Part shown: positions 8,236 through 17,183 of the stretch, in pieces | How the letters are laid out: each line of letters opens with the position of its first letter | Position numbering within the stretch: the first letter of the stretch is position 1 | Source of the DNA: an uncultured Veillonella sp. | GTDB lineage: Bacteria > Bacillota > Negativicutes > Veillonellales > Veillonellaceae | NCBI RefSeq assembly: GCF_900545795.1 | Contig: NZ_URAR01000013.1 | Span: 1-47,764 of the forward strand | Direction of reading: 5' to 3' | Length of the DNA stretch: 47,764 nucleotides | Notes under the pieces: model-generated | Database searches by the model: none | What the model saw: the letters and a program-made list of their open reading frames with translations, nothing else | Told to the model about the DNA's origin: nothing | Position numbers and translations under genes: made by a program

Positions 8236-9120
8236 TTATTTATCTAATGTAGTGTTGTTCATTTTTTCATAGAAATGAAGAAGTTTGGAATGGTCACGAT
8301 CACCGAAGCCATCGTTCTTAACTGCTTGCATCATTTCCATAGCTTGTGCACAAAGAGGTACAGCTGTATGTAAAGAATGAGCTGCATCAAGTGCATTTTG
8401 TAAGTCTTTTAAGTGTAAATCAATGCGGAAGCCTGGGTTGAAGTTGCGTTCAATCATCATAGGTCCTTTAGCATTCATTACATTACTACCAGCAAGACCA
8501 CCTTTAATAGCTTCAAATACTAAAGCAGGATCTACATTAGCATTTTTAGCCAATACGAAAGCTTCACTTACTGCTGCAATGTTAACAGCTACGATGATTT
8601 GGTTAGATAATTTAGTTACATTACCAGCACCTACATCACCTACGCGAACTACGGAACCTGCCATAGCTTTTAGTAAATCATAGAATTTATCAAATGTTTC
8701 TTGTTTGCCACCAACCATTACGGAGATAGTACCAGCAATAGCGCCTGGTTCGCCACCAGATACAGGAGCATCCATGAAATCTACGCCTTGTTCAGCTAAT
8801 TTATTAGCAAAACGTTGGCTTTCTACAGGATTAATGGAGCTCATATCGATAACTGTAGCACCTTTTTTAAGGCCTTCAGCAGCACCATTTTCACCGAATA
8901 ATACTTCTTCTACTTGTGGGGAGTTAGGCACCATAGTGATTAATACATCAACTTGTTCGCCTACTTCTTTAGCTGTAGCTGCGCCTTTAGCACCTAGAGC
9001 TTCCATTTCTTTAATAGTTTCTACATTAAGTGTATTTACTACAACATCATAACCTTTTTTTATTAAATTGGCACACATTGGTTTACCCATAATGCCTAAA
9101 CCGATAAAACCGACTTTCAT
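8236..9120 (-). CDS. garR: Tartronate semialdehyde reductase (2-hydroxy-3-oxopropionate reductase)
   Basis: A 294-residue beta-hydroxyacid dehydrogenase, the same length as E. coli GarR. The N-terminal Rossmann motif is GFIGLGIMGKPMCANL. The substrate loop DAPVSGGEPGA lies at 117-127 and the catalytic Lys170 sits in GNVTKLSNQ. It reduces tartronate semialdehyde with NAD(P)H to D-glycerate, feeding GarK. AAAGGGTG lies 7 nt before the ATG. It appears to be its own transcript end, being closed by the strong terminator at 8082-8117. Its presence argues that the cluster uses the tartronate-semialdehyde branch rather than the 2-oxoglutarate branch. Confidence 0.93.
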   Translation of the reverse strand: MKVGFIGLGIMGKPMCANLIKKGYDVVVNTLNVETIKEMEALGAKGAATAKEVGEQVDVLITMVPNSPQVEEVLFGENGAAEGLKKGATVIDMSSINPVESQRFANKLAEQGVDFMDAPVSGGEPGAIAGTISVMVGGKQETFDKFYDLLKAMAGSVVRVGDVGAGNVTKLSNQIIVAVNIAAVSEAFVLAKNANVDPALVFEAIKGGLAGSNVMNAKGPMMIERNFNPGFRIDLHLKDLQNALDAAHSLHTAVPLCAQAMEMMQAVKNDGFGDRDHSKLLHFYEKMNNTTLDK

Positions 9121-9277
9121 TGAATAACACCCTTTCTTTTCAACTTAACTAATTGTGTCAGGCTTATGCCTTTATAGTATAGTTTATATTTATATTATAA
9201 ATAGTAGGGACTTGACTCGCTATGTTCTCCATAACATATTCTGCCAAGTTTAATCCCTAAGTTTTGCACTTTCTTTG

Positions 9278-9346
9278 TGCTGTAATGATAAGTTTATCCC
9301 CTAAGCATTGTCATTGCTTCGTACCGTAATGACAAGCTTACCGCAC
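9278..9346. repeat. Imperfect 43-nt-period duplication at the gudX 3' end
   Basis: The sequence around 9278-9304 (GTGCTGTAATGATAAGTTTA) and 9321-9346 (GTACCGTAATGACAAGCTTA) is an imperfect direct repeat. The second copy covers the last codons of the gudX-like gene, so the first looks like a duplicated fragment of that gene end in its 3' untranslated region. Confidence 0.5.
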
Positions 9347-10678
9347 TAAACAAGGTTTCTTAGGATCAAACTTCCAATCCTTAATCAAGTATTGCATAGC
9401 TACACTATCATCGCGGTCATGTGTTTCCATGGAATTATACAATTCATTAGCTTTCATAACCTTGTCCATATCAATTTCAAAACCTAGACCTGGTTTATTT
9501 GGAATTTCAATGTGACCATTCTTAATTTCATAAGGCGCCTTTGTAAGCTCTTGACCATCCTGCCAAATCCAATGCGTATCAATTGGTGTAATATTACCTG
9601 GTGCAGCTGCAGCACATTGAGCGAAAATAGCCAAGGAAATATCAAAGTGATTGTTGGAATGAGAGCCCCAAGTTAAGCCCCAATCATTAAGAACTTGAGC
9701 AATTCGCACCGAACCATTCATAGTCCAGAAATGAGGGTCTGCTAGTACGATATCAACAGCGCGCAAGGACACGGCATGATAGAATTGGCGCCAGTCAGTA
9801 GCAATCATATTAGTAGCAACTTTATGTTGCGTTGCATTTTTAAATTCGCACATAATTTCACGGCTAGAAAAGCCTTTTTCAGGGCCACATGGGTCTTCTG
9901 CATATGTTAAAATGCCATGTAAATCTTTAGTGAGCTCAATGGACTCAGCCAAGGACCAAGCGCCATTAGGGTCAATATTAATGCGCGCATCAGGGAATGC
10001 TTCTTTCAACGCTTTTACAGCCTTGATTTCTTCTTTCCCTTCAAATACGCCACCTTTTAATTTAAAATCTTTAAAGCCATATTTTTCTTGCAATACACGA
10101 GCTTGCTCAACAATAGCTTCTGGCGTAACCATTTCTTGGCGGCGCATTCTAAACCAAGGATCAGAACTATCCGACTCATCTAAATATGGTAAATCGGTTT
10201 TATTTTTATCGGATACATAGAATAAATAACCTAGTACTGGCACGCTATCTCTTTGTTTGCCATCACCGAGGAGTTCACAAACTGGCACATCCATAAACTG
10301 CCCCAAAAGGTCTAGCATGGCACATTCTACAGCGCCTTCTGAACGCACTACAAATTTTAAATTCTTAAGATCTAACCCTTGTAGGCCTTCACCATCATTG
10401 CCACCGGCTTGCCAAGCGCCGCGGCGCAATGCATCTACTACGCTGCGGTAGCGACCAATTTCTTGCCCCACTACTAAAGGCTTGCAGCTTTCTAGGCTTT
10501 TAGCAATATCTTCACCACCATGAGTTTCCCCTACACCGATATGGCCTAACTCATCTTTTAAGATAACTAAATTTCTTGTAAAGTAAGGTCCATGTGCACC
10601 GCTCAATGTCATCTCCATGCTGTCATGGCCGGCTACAGGAATTACGGTCATCTCTACCACTTTAGGTGTTTTTGCCAT
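9338..10678 (-). CDS. gudX: Glucarate dehydratase-related protein, GudX-like
   Basis: A 446-residue paralogue of the neighbouring gudD product. It keeps the enolase-superfamily blocks: FKLKGGVFEGKEE, NIDPNGAWSL, YAEDPCGPEKGFSSRE, ATNMIATDWRQ, and WGSHSNNHFDISLA. Its N-terminal third matches GudX better than GudD: VPVCELLGDGKQR...VLGYLFYVSDKNKTDLPY, and it lacks the FADRD...GRGLQTFDLRTT segment. E. coli also carries gudX and gudD side by side; GudX there is reported as much less active, with an unclear role. All obvious catalytic residues are kept here, so it may be a dehydratase with a different acid-sugar preference. AAAGGA lies 9 nt before ATG. Confidence 0.8.
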   Translation of the reverse strand: MAKTPKVVEMTVIPVAGHDSMEMTLSGAHGPYFTRNLVILKDELGHIGVGETHGGEDIAKSLESCKPLVVGQEIGRYRSVVDALRRGAWQAGGNDGEGLQGLDLKNLKFVVRSEGAVECAMLDLLGQFMDVPVCELLGDGKQRDSVPVLGYLFYVSDKNKTDLPYLDESDSSDPWFRMRRQEMVTPEAIVEQARVLQEKYGFKDFKLKGGVFEGKEEIKAVKALKEAFPDARINIDPNGAWSLAESIELTKDLHGILTYAEDPCGPEKGFSSREIMCEFKNATQHKVATNMIATDWRQFYHAVSLRAVDIVLADPHFWTMNGSVRIAQVLNDWGLTWGSHSNNHFDISLAIFAQCAAAAPGNITPIDTHWIWQDGQELTKAPYEIKNGHIEIPNKPGLGFEIDMDKVMKANELYNSMETHDRDDSVAMQYLIKDWKFDPKKPCLVR

Positions 10679-10830
10679 TCTATTTCATCCTTTCTATGCT
10701 CTTTCTGTCCCTTTTTATAATCAAAACACTAAATCTTTCAGTTAGCTATCAAAGCGCTTAATCACTAGTCATTGCTAAATAACTAAGAAGTTTAGTCACT
10801 TAATCAATTAAATCTACTCGCGCTCACCTA

Positions 10831-12351
10831 TTAGGTAATAGGTGCTGGATTAAATACGGCCAGAGCATTATAAATACCATAGGTATCAGACTTAGTTTTC
10901 ACTTCACCGCTGGCAATTTTAATGATTAATTCAAAAATCGCTTCGCCCATGGTTTCAATACTTTCTTCACCAGTTAAAACACGGCCGCAATCTACGTCAA
11001 TAATGTCATGCCATTTAGCAGATAATACTGGATTGGTACTTACTTTTAATACGGGAATATATGGTAAGTTATATGTTGTACCACGACCAGAAGAGAACAA
11101 TTGCAAAGTAATACCAGATGCTAATTGCTCTGTACCACATACGAAATCACTAGCTGGAGTGGCAGCAAAAGTTAAACCCGGTTTTCTAATCTTTTCACCA
11201 ACAGAAATTACATCTACAATTTCAGATGTACCAGATTTAGCTACTGAACCCATAGATTTCTCTACAATGGTAGATAAACCACCAGCCTTATTGCCGAGAG
11301 AGGTATTCGCTGTACGGTCAACCTTACCTTGCGCTAAGTATTCATCATACCAAGCCACTTCTGCATCAAGTTGTTTCACTACTTCGTCATTGAGCATGCG
11401 ATCTTTCATAATATGCACTGCATCACGTACTTCAGACATTTCAGAGAAAATAACTTTTGCCCCATGTAATACTAATAAATCACTAGCATAGCCCATGGAT
11501 GGATTGGCAGTTAAACCAGAGAACGCATCACTGCCACCACATTGCATGCCTACAGACAATTCACTAACAGGAATAGGTTCGCGCTTTCTTTGATTTAATT
11601 TCTCTAAAATATTCTTAGCTTGCGCCAAGATAGTTTCTACCATGGCCGCAAAGCCTTGGCAATCTTGAAGCATAATAACATTTTCAATTGGATAATCTGG
11701 GTATGCTCGTTCTGGATTAAACTTTTCACAGCCTAAACCTACAACCATACGACCTTCGATCATATTCGGATTTTCACTAATGTGACGAATGGTGCGCTGA
11801 GGAATTTCAGAGCCTTTACCATCAATGGCTACACCACAGCCATAAATATGATTTACTGCTACTACACCATCTACATTAGGGTAATTAGGTAATAACTCTT
11901 GGCGAATCTTATCAACCGCATAGTTTACAACCCCTTCTACACATTGTACAGTCGTGTTAATGGTCAATAAATTACGCGTCCCTGCTGTGCCATCACTATT
12001 GCGATAGCCCATGAAATAGCGAGTCTCAGGTTTTGGCGCATCGGCAAAACGATAGTCTAACTTTTTATGAGCCACCGAAGTATTCATTTCATCACTTGGT
12101 TTTACGTAAATATTAGTTTCGTTCACCCAAGTACCTGCTGGCAAATCTTCTTTCGCATAACCGATGGCAACCCCATAGCGAATAACAGGTGCATCCTTTT
12201 TAATCGTTTCTAAGGCTACTTTATGACCGAAAGGCACTTCTGTTAAAGTTGTTACATTAATTTCTTCCACCACATGGTCTTTTGGCAATCCTGTTTCAAC
12301 CACAGCAATTGCTACATTATCATTTGGATTAACTTTAATTACTTCTCTCAT
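10831..12351 (-). CDS. garD: Galactarate dehydratase
   Basis: A 506-residue UxaA/GarD-family protein with close similarity to E. coli GarD along its whole length: an N-terminal SAF-like domain (to about residue 90), then YRNSDGTAGTRNLL, NVDGVVAVNHIYGCGVAI, VGLGCEKFNPER, VGMQCGGSDAFSGLTANP, ATPASDFVCGTEQLASGIT, and the C-terminal NALAVFNPAPIT. It dehydrates galactarate (mucate) to 5-dehydro-4-deoxyglucarate, the same intermediate GudD makes, so both acids converge here. Cysteines in YGCG, LGCE and QCGG are candidate metal or cofactor ligands. GGGAGG precedes ATG by 6 nt. It follows gudP at 71 nt, probably in one transcript. Confidence 0.95.
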   Translation of the reverse strand: MREVIKVNPNDNVAIAVVETGLPKDHVVEEINVTTLTEVPFGHKVALETIKKDAPVIRYGVAIGYAKEDLPAGTWVNETNIYVKPSDEMNTSVAHKKLDYRFADAPKPETRYFMGYRNSDGTAGTRNLLTINTTVQCVEGVVNYAVDKIRQELLPNYPNVDGVVAVNHIYGCGVAIDGKGSEIPQRTIRHISENPNMIEGRMVVGLGCEKFNPERAYPDYPIENVIMLQDCQGFAAMVETILAQAKNILEKLNQRKREPIPVSELSVGMQCGGSDAFSGLTANPSMGYASDLLVLHGAKVIFSEMSEVRDAVHIMKDRMLNDEVVKQLDAEVAWYDEYLAQGKVDRTANTSLGNKAGGLSTIVEKSMGSVAKSGTSEIVDVISVGEKIRKPGLTFAATPASDFVCGTEQLASGITLQLFSSGRGTTYNLPYIPVLKVSTNPVLSAKWHDIIDVDCGRVLTGEESIETMGEAIFELIIKIASGEVKTKSDTYGIYNALAVFNPAPIT

Positions 12352-12372
12352 TGGAATCCTCCCAAATAAATT

Positions 12373-12411
12373 AGGCAGCTATTACCAGCTATGCGCTGTA
12401 AATAGCTGCCT
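12373..12411 (-). terminator. Intercistronic hairpin between gudP and garD
   Basis: A perfect 11-bp stem (arms 12373-12383 and 12401-12411, AGGCAGCTATT and complement). On the minus strand only TAATTTATTT follows, so termination would be partial. It could attenuate garD relative to gudP or stabilise the gudP 3' end. Confidence 0.55.
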
Positions 12412-12422
12412 TTTCTTAACTA

Positions 12423-13811
12423 TTATTCTTCAATAGGTTTAACTTCAAAGCGTTTAATATCGCCCACCACAACAAGATAACTTGCAAGTGCTACGAAGGC
12501 ATGTATACCAACGAATAATAAGGCCATATCGAAGGAACCAGTCGTATTTACAATGTAACCAATAACAATTGGAGTTACAATACTAGAAAGGTTACCACAC
12601 ATGTTCATAACGCCACCGCTAAGACCAACAATTTCTTTTGGTGCAATATCGGAGTTAACGGCCCAACCAAGAGCACCAAACGCTTTACCGAAGAAAGCTA
12701 ATGCCATAAGAGCCACTACAACCATGTCATTATCAGTATAGTTACAAATAATCATGGACATAGCTAAGATCATACCAGTTACAATTGGAACTTTACGAGC
12801 TACTGATAAGGAATAGCCACGATGTAATAAGAAGTCAGAGAATAAACCACCTAAGATACCACCTAAGAAACCGCAAATCGCAGGCAAGGAAGCGATGAAA
12901 CCAGCTTTAAGAATTGTCATCCCACGAGCTTGCACTAGATATACTGGGAACCAAGTGATAAAGAAGAATGTTAAAGCATTAATACAATATTGTGCTACAT
13001 ATACGCCAACACACATACGGTTGGAGAATAATTGTTTAATATAACCAAGTTTTGGACCAGAATTATCTTCTTTTTTCTTACCGCTGTCGATACTTACTAA
13101 ACCGCCACCAGCTTTAATGTAATCAATTTCTTCTTGGTTAATATGAGGATGTTCTGCAGGGTCATGAATGTAATGACGCCATACAATTACGAATACTAAA
13201 CCAATCGCACCCATTACAGTGAAGATGTGATGCCATCCAAAAGTGTGAACAATCCAACCCATCATTGGTACGAATACTACAGTGGCAAAGTATTGTGCTG
13301 CGTTGAAAATAGCTGATGCAGTACCACGTTCTTGTTTAGGGAACCAGGCAGCTACGATACGACTATTACCAGGGAAGGAAGGAGCTTCTGCTACCCCGAG
13401 TAAGAAACGCATTGCAAATAAAGTTGCCATAGCGATAAAACCATGTAAGAATACTACCGCGCCTTGTAGCATAGTAAATAAGGACCAGAAGAATAAGCTA
13501 TAAGCATATACGCGTTTAGTACCAAAACGGTCTAATAACCAACCACCAGGTAGCTGACAAATAACATACGCCCAGCCCCAAGCAGAGAAAACATAACCTA
13601 AATCAACATTACTAAATTCTAGTTCTTTAGCGATAGCTGTACCTGCAATTGAAATTGTTGCGCGGTCAGCGTAGTTAATCGCCGTAATAATAAATAGTAA
13701 CCATACGATGCCCCAACGAACCCATGTTTTACGTTTTACGTTGCAGGACACATCCATGAAGCCACAGCCCTCAACTTGGGCTTGTTCTTTCTTGTCTACT
13801 GAAGTGTTCAT
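12423..13811 (-). CDS. gudP: MFS glucarate/galactarate transporter
   Basis: A 462-residue major-facilitator protein of the anion:cation symporter type (GudP/GarP). After a 30-residue cytoplasmic leader, the first helix WGIVWLLFIITAINYADRATIS carries the family's NYxDR signature. GGWLLDRFGTKRVY is the loop 2-3 motif. About 12 hydrophobic helices are visible, with a central cytoplasmic loop around residues 225-260. It would import D-glucarate and galactarate with a cation. It is the promoter-proximal gene of the minus-strand cluster. GGAGG lies 7 nt before ATG; an overlapping out-of-frame ATG is ignored. Confidence 0.93.
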   Translation of the reverse strand: MNTSVDKKEQAQVEGCGFMDVSCNVKRKTWVRWGIVWLLFIITAINYADRATISIAGTAIAKELEFSNVDLGYVFSAWGWAYVICQLPGGWLLDRFGTKRVYAYSLFFWSLFTMLQGAVVFLHGFIAMATLFAMRFLLGVAEAPSFPGNSRIVAAWFPKQERGTASAIFNAAQYFATVVFVPMMGWIVHTFGWHHIFTVMGAIGLVFVIVWRHYIHDPAEHPHINQEEIDYIKAGGGLVSIDSGKKKEDNSGPKLGYIKQLFSNRMCVGVYVAQYCINALTFFFITWFPVYLVQARGMTILKAGFIASLPAICGFLGGILGGLFSDFLLHRGYSLSVARKVPIVTGMILAMSMIICNYTDNDMVVVALMALAFFGKAFGALGWAVNSDIAPKEIVGLSGGVMNMCGNLSSIVTPIVIGYIVNTTGSFDMALLFVGIHAFVALASYLVVVGDIKRFEVKPIEE

Positions 13812-14104
13812 TTCATAGCCTCCATAACAAAAAACATTCTACTACATATTTTTTCTTATATTCCGTGCACAGTCTCTTTTAGCTTAGGAACATTGGGTCA
13901 ACTCTGATTCTTAAGCTAGCTCTCGATTTCAGCTGTGCTTGTTAACTGACCTAATTATAGCTCCATCGTATGACTCATAGATATAGTATCTATAACATAT
14001 AAACATAGAATATTTTTCTTACTTTTAGGTATGATATGTATATCTCGAATTGTATAAATAACTAAAAATCATAATACACCTTTTTTCATAGCCTGTTATA
14101 ACAA
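13812..14104. promoter_or_regulatory. Upstream region of the gudP-garD operon
   Basis: About 290 nt without a gene, between the VWA-gene terminator and gudP. It must carry the gudP promoter. I see short dyads (for example around 13950-13990) but no clear copy of the TAGTC/GACTA motif found near cdaR. Confidence 0.4.
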
Positions 14105-14136
14105 AAAAAGATTGGTAACAATGTTACCAATCTTTT
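14105..14136 (-). terminator. Terminator overlapping the VWA gene stop codon
   Basis: The stem AAGATTGGTAAC / GTTACCAATCTT with a 3-nt loop is followed on the minus strand by a run of T. The TAA stop codon (14124-14126) lies inside the hairpin, so the end of the coding sequence forms part of the terminator. Confidence 0.85.
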
Positions 14137-15878
14137 TCTTGGTTAGCCATGGAGAAGCCTTCCTGATTATTCATAGAATATCCATCTACGCGCTCGAAAT
14201 CTGCTGTTGGATCTACCTCTTTAACAGTTTGTTCTATATGTTTAACTAAACCCCAAGGGTTTTGCACTGATAGTTTTGCGTCCTCACCTACAAGTAGCCA
14301 AAGGATTTTATAATGCTTTGGCTCCACCTGCAAGCGCTTCTCGCCCTTACCATCAGTAAAGTAAATCAACAAATCTGCTTGCACCTGGTTGGCATAGGAA
14401 ACGACAGGCGTAAAGAGTGTACTCCCTCTTGAAGTAACGCGAGGCTCCACATCTTTCAAACTCTTCACCGTATAGGCACGGCGTATTTCACTATCACATT
14501 CCACCACAGTAATCTCAAAATCATAACTCTTTGTAATCTCAAGGACTTCGAGCATAGCCTGGCGGAAAGCGCCATCAGTAATACTGCCACTACAATCAAG
14601 GCCTACTACAATCTTAGCACGTCGGTTGCGCAAAGTGCCGCGAATCTCCAACCGTTCTGGTTGACGGCGACTTCTCCGCGTCGTCGTCTTTCGATACCCA
14701 TATGTAACAGAGCCAATTAAGCGCTTTAAATACATGGACCAAGGCAAAGTGGCTTCATGCTGCTTCATTTCACTTAAAAGACCTGTTAAATAGCCTGCTA
14801 ATTCACCTTTTTCAGAATTCGCTACCATTTTACTCGTCAACTGCTGTTGTGAATCTCCATCTACTTGATCTGACTCAGACCATATATCATGGCTTCGTGC
14901 TGCATCAAAAGCATCTGCCACAGATGGCTCAGTAGAAGGTGTCATAGGCGTTTCACTTAATTTATCAGCCAACTCTGTTTCCCCTGGAGTATCGCGAACT
15001 ACATCAATGTGAGCCTGAATTTCATCTACATAATATTCCAAAGGTTTAAACGCTACTACGCGGGTACCAAAGTTGCGATTTAGCCAATTCACATCAATCG
15101 CATTCGGTGGCAATGGTGTAATATAATTATTAACTACTATATCCATAGCTAAGTTAATAGCCAAAGGTGAGTATCTTCGGTAGAGTCGTTTAGCACGAAC
15201 TAGATGCAAGGAAATAACATGTAAAATCTCATGTTTTATGGAACTAATCATCTGCGCTGGGGTCATCTCTAAATAGATGAGCGGATTAAAATACATAACA
15301 TAGCGACTGCCTTTAAAATTAATCCCCGTTCCACTCGTCATGGCAAAACGCAATTCTTGCCCCACTTGTAAGAAAAAATAGCCATAGAAGGAGTCTGACT
15401 CAATTAATCGCAAATTAAGCTTTGACACGAGTTTAAAAAAGCGCGCTTCATACTCTTCATCCACTACAAAATCAGCTGTACCAGCTACTAAATCACGCTT
15501 ACCTGCCGCAAGAGCCGCCGCTTCTGAAATGGCATAGCCTAAGGAGTTTGTGTAAGCACTATCTTTTATCTCCTGCTCCCTTTGGGCTGCATCGCGCTTC
15601 TTCTGCCAGGCCGCAACTAATACTTTAGTTTCATCGAGTAAGGCCTGACGCTCTGCTTCTAGAGGATCTATTGTACCATCTTTAGTTGACGTCTGAAGAG
15701 TACCTACGCCATCGGCAGAGTCTGTTGCACTATCTTCAGTAGTGACCTTAAGAGAATTTACTTCACCTGCAGAATCTGTTGTACTGTCTTCAGCCATTGC
15801 CTTAAGCTTACCTGTCTCTGCTGCAGCCTTAACCGTCCCGGCTTCAAGGCGTCTTACAATATCAATTTCACCATTCAT
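14124..15878 (-). CDS. VWA-like / putative metallopeptidase protein (COG3864 type)
   Basis: A 584-residue protein with two recognisable parts. A central metallopeptidase-like region has SIKHEILHVISLHLVRAKRLY (HExxH near residue 225). A C-terminal VWA-like domain has VVGLDCSGSITDGAF (MIDAS-like DxSxS near 430) and LLIYFTDGKGEK. Residues about 20-80 are an unusual Ala/Ser/Thr/Asp-rich stretch of three degenerate 18-residue repeats (15664-15830). Such proteins pair with MoxR-type AAA+ ATPases; here the ATPase gene lies directly upstream, with one nucleotide between its stop and this ATG, so translation is probably coupled. The ATG at 15878 is chosen over 15911 because GGAG lies 8 nt upstream. 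The cellular target is unknown. Confidence 0.85.
   Translation of the reverse strand: MNGEIDIVRRLEAGTVKAAAETGKLKAMAEDSTTDSAGEVNSLKVTTEDSATDSADGVGTLQTSTKDGTIDPLEAERQALLDETKVLVAAWQKKRDAAQREQEIKDSAYTNSLGYAISEAAALAAGKRDLVAGTADFVVDEEYEARFFKLVSKLNLRLIESDSFYGYFFLQVGQELRFAMTSGTGINFKGSRYVMYFNPLIYLEMTPAQMISSIKHEILHVISLHLVRAKRLYRRYSPLAINLAMDIVVNNYITPLPPNAIDVNWLNRNFGTRVVAFKPLEYYVDEIQAHIDVVRDTPGETELADKLSETPMTPSTEPSVADAFDAARSHDIWSESDQVDGDSQQQLTSKMVANSEKGELAGYLTGLLSEMKQHEATLPWSMYLKRLIGSVTYGYRKTTTRRSRRQPERLEIRGTLRNRRAKIVVGLDCSGSITDGAFRQAMLEVLEITKSYDFEITVVECDSEIRRAYTVKSLKDVEPRVTSRGSTLFTPVVSYANQVQADLLIYFTDGKGEKRLQVEPKHYKILWLLVGEDAKLSVQNPWGLVKHIEQTVKEVDPTADFERVDGYSMNNQEGFSMANQEKDW
15664..15830 (-). repeat. Three degenerate 54-bp repeats coding an 18-residue Thr/Ser/Asp-rich unit
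   Basis: The coding strand repeats the pattern L-K/Q-x-x-x-(E/K)-D-(S/G)-(T/A)-x-D-(S/P)-A-(G/D): KAMAEDSTTDSAGEV, KVTTEDSATDSADGV, QTSTKDGTIDPLEA. The repeats lie in the N-terminal linker of the VWA protein, before the conserved domains, and probably form a flexible, disordered segment. Confidence 0.7.
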
Positions 15879-15879
15879 A

Positions 15880-17001
15880 TTATAGGCTCCGCTGTAAATC
15901 GAAGAATGCATTTACAAATTCATCGCTTTTAATGGCTTCTTTATACAATTTAGGGAATGTATTGCGCACATCCTTCATAACAGCCATTTGCAAGTCTTCC
16001 GGATAAGTAGCTAAGAATTCCATAAAGCGCACTATGATTTGCTGCGCTGCTTCTTCACTTACGAAAAGCTGATTAGCGCGCAACTCAATGCTGCGCATTA
16101 AATTTTTAGCCGTCAAATATAAGCGTGTATGACTTTCTTTTTTCAAGCGTTCTAATACGCTATCAGCTAGCATCTCACCTTTAAATACATCATCATAATT
16201 AATTAATGGTGCATGGTCTGCTTCAACAAAGCTGACAAACTCGCGCGCAATCACCTTGCCCACATTACCGCGAATCACATTAAAGAATACATCTTTACTA
16301 ATGCTTTCAGGTTGCTTCTTGTACATGCCATATAAAGCAGAAACACGCTCATAGCTACGAGGAGTCGCATAAATATCATTTTCATTCATCTTATGCAAAT
16401 ACTCAGGATAGGTGCTAATAAATTCCATCACCATTGGCTCAAGCTTAGCTTCTGCAGCCCAGTCAAGCCATTGCATGTAGTCAGGTTCCATTTGTAACCA
16501 CACAAAACGGTTTTGTTGTGCCACATCCATCTCCACTGTTTGATAGTCATAACTATTTGTGGGATTCATGGCAGCTACAATATTTACATCTTTTCCTAAG
16601 GTGAAACCATTAATTTCACGATTTAAAATTAAATTCATTAACTCTTGTTGCACCGCATGTTCACAGCGATTGATTTCATCAATAAATAGCAACACGCGAC
16701 GGCCAGCGGCTAGTTCATCAGCTATAGTCTTCAATTTATAATGAATAGCATACACTGTTACTTTTTCAGTGACTGTAGCGCCATCATCAAGTTTGCGTGT
16801 AAAGCTATCAACAGTAGGAAGGCCACCAATTTCCCCTTCTTTTAATAGATTACCATCAATGGTAACCAAGGACCAATCATGCTTAGCTGCTAAGCGATGA
16901 GCTAGTGATGTTTTACCAATCCCTGTTTCACCGACCAATAAAGGTACCTGCCCCGCCTCTAATACGAGCTCCACACTTTTCATTGTTTCTATAAAATTCA
17001 T
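15880..17001 (-). CDS. MoxR-type AAA+ ATPase
   Basis: A 373-residue AAA+ ATPase. Walker A is LLVGETGIGKTSLAHRL (about residues 20-36); Walker B is VLLFIDEINRCEHAVQQELMNLI (about 100-122); sensor 1 is NIVAAMNPTNSYDYQTVEMD (about 140-159), followed by the Q-x-x-R-F-V-W arginine region. MoxR-family ATPases work as chaperone-like remodelers together with VWA-domain partners, such as RavA-ViaA. The partner gene follows after one nucleotide. The upstream side is an unusual TATA-rich satellite. GAGG lies about 12 nt before ATG, a loose spacing, but no better start is visible. Confidence 0.88.
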   Translation of the reverse strand: MNFIETMKSVELVLEAGQVPLLVGETGIGKTSLAHRLAAKHDWSLVTIDGNLLKEGEIGGLPTVDSFTRKLDDGATVTEKVTVYAIHYKLKTIADELAAGRRVLLFIDEINRCEHAVQQELMNLILNREINGFTLGKDVNIVAAMNPTNSYDYQTVEMDVAQQNRFVWLQMEPDYMQWLDWAAEAKLEPMVMEFISTYPEYLHKMNENDIYATPRSYERVSALYGMYKKQPESISKDVFFNVIRGNVGKVIAREFVSFVEADHAPLINYDDVFKGEMLADSVLERLKKESHTRLYLTAKNLMRSIELRANQLFVSEEAAQQIIVRFMEFLATYPEDLQMAVMKDVRNTFPKLYKEAIKSDEFVNAFFDLQRSL

Positions 17002-17019
17002 CTATTGTTCAAGCCTCTT

Positions 17020-17172
17020 TTCATTTATATATTCGTCTATATGTATACTTATATATACTTATATACTTTTTTATATATACTTTTATATACATTCTTATAT
17101 ATGCATTCCTATATATACTTCTATATATTCTTATATGCACTCTTATATATTTGTATTCTTATATATTACGCC
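17020..17172. repeat. TATA-rich satellite (degenerate TTATATATACTT units)
   Basis: About 150 nt made almost wholly of variants of TTATATATACTT, TATACTTTTATATACA and TATATATGCATTC, roughly 11-13 nt per unit. It fills the gap between the helical-repeat gene and the AAA+ gene and would be the 5' region of the AAA+/VWA pair. A plus-strand reading frame through it (17005-17187) is a low-complexity artefact. Confidence 0.8.
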
Positions 17173-17183
17173 AAAGTCCCTAA

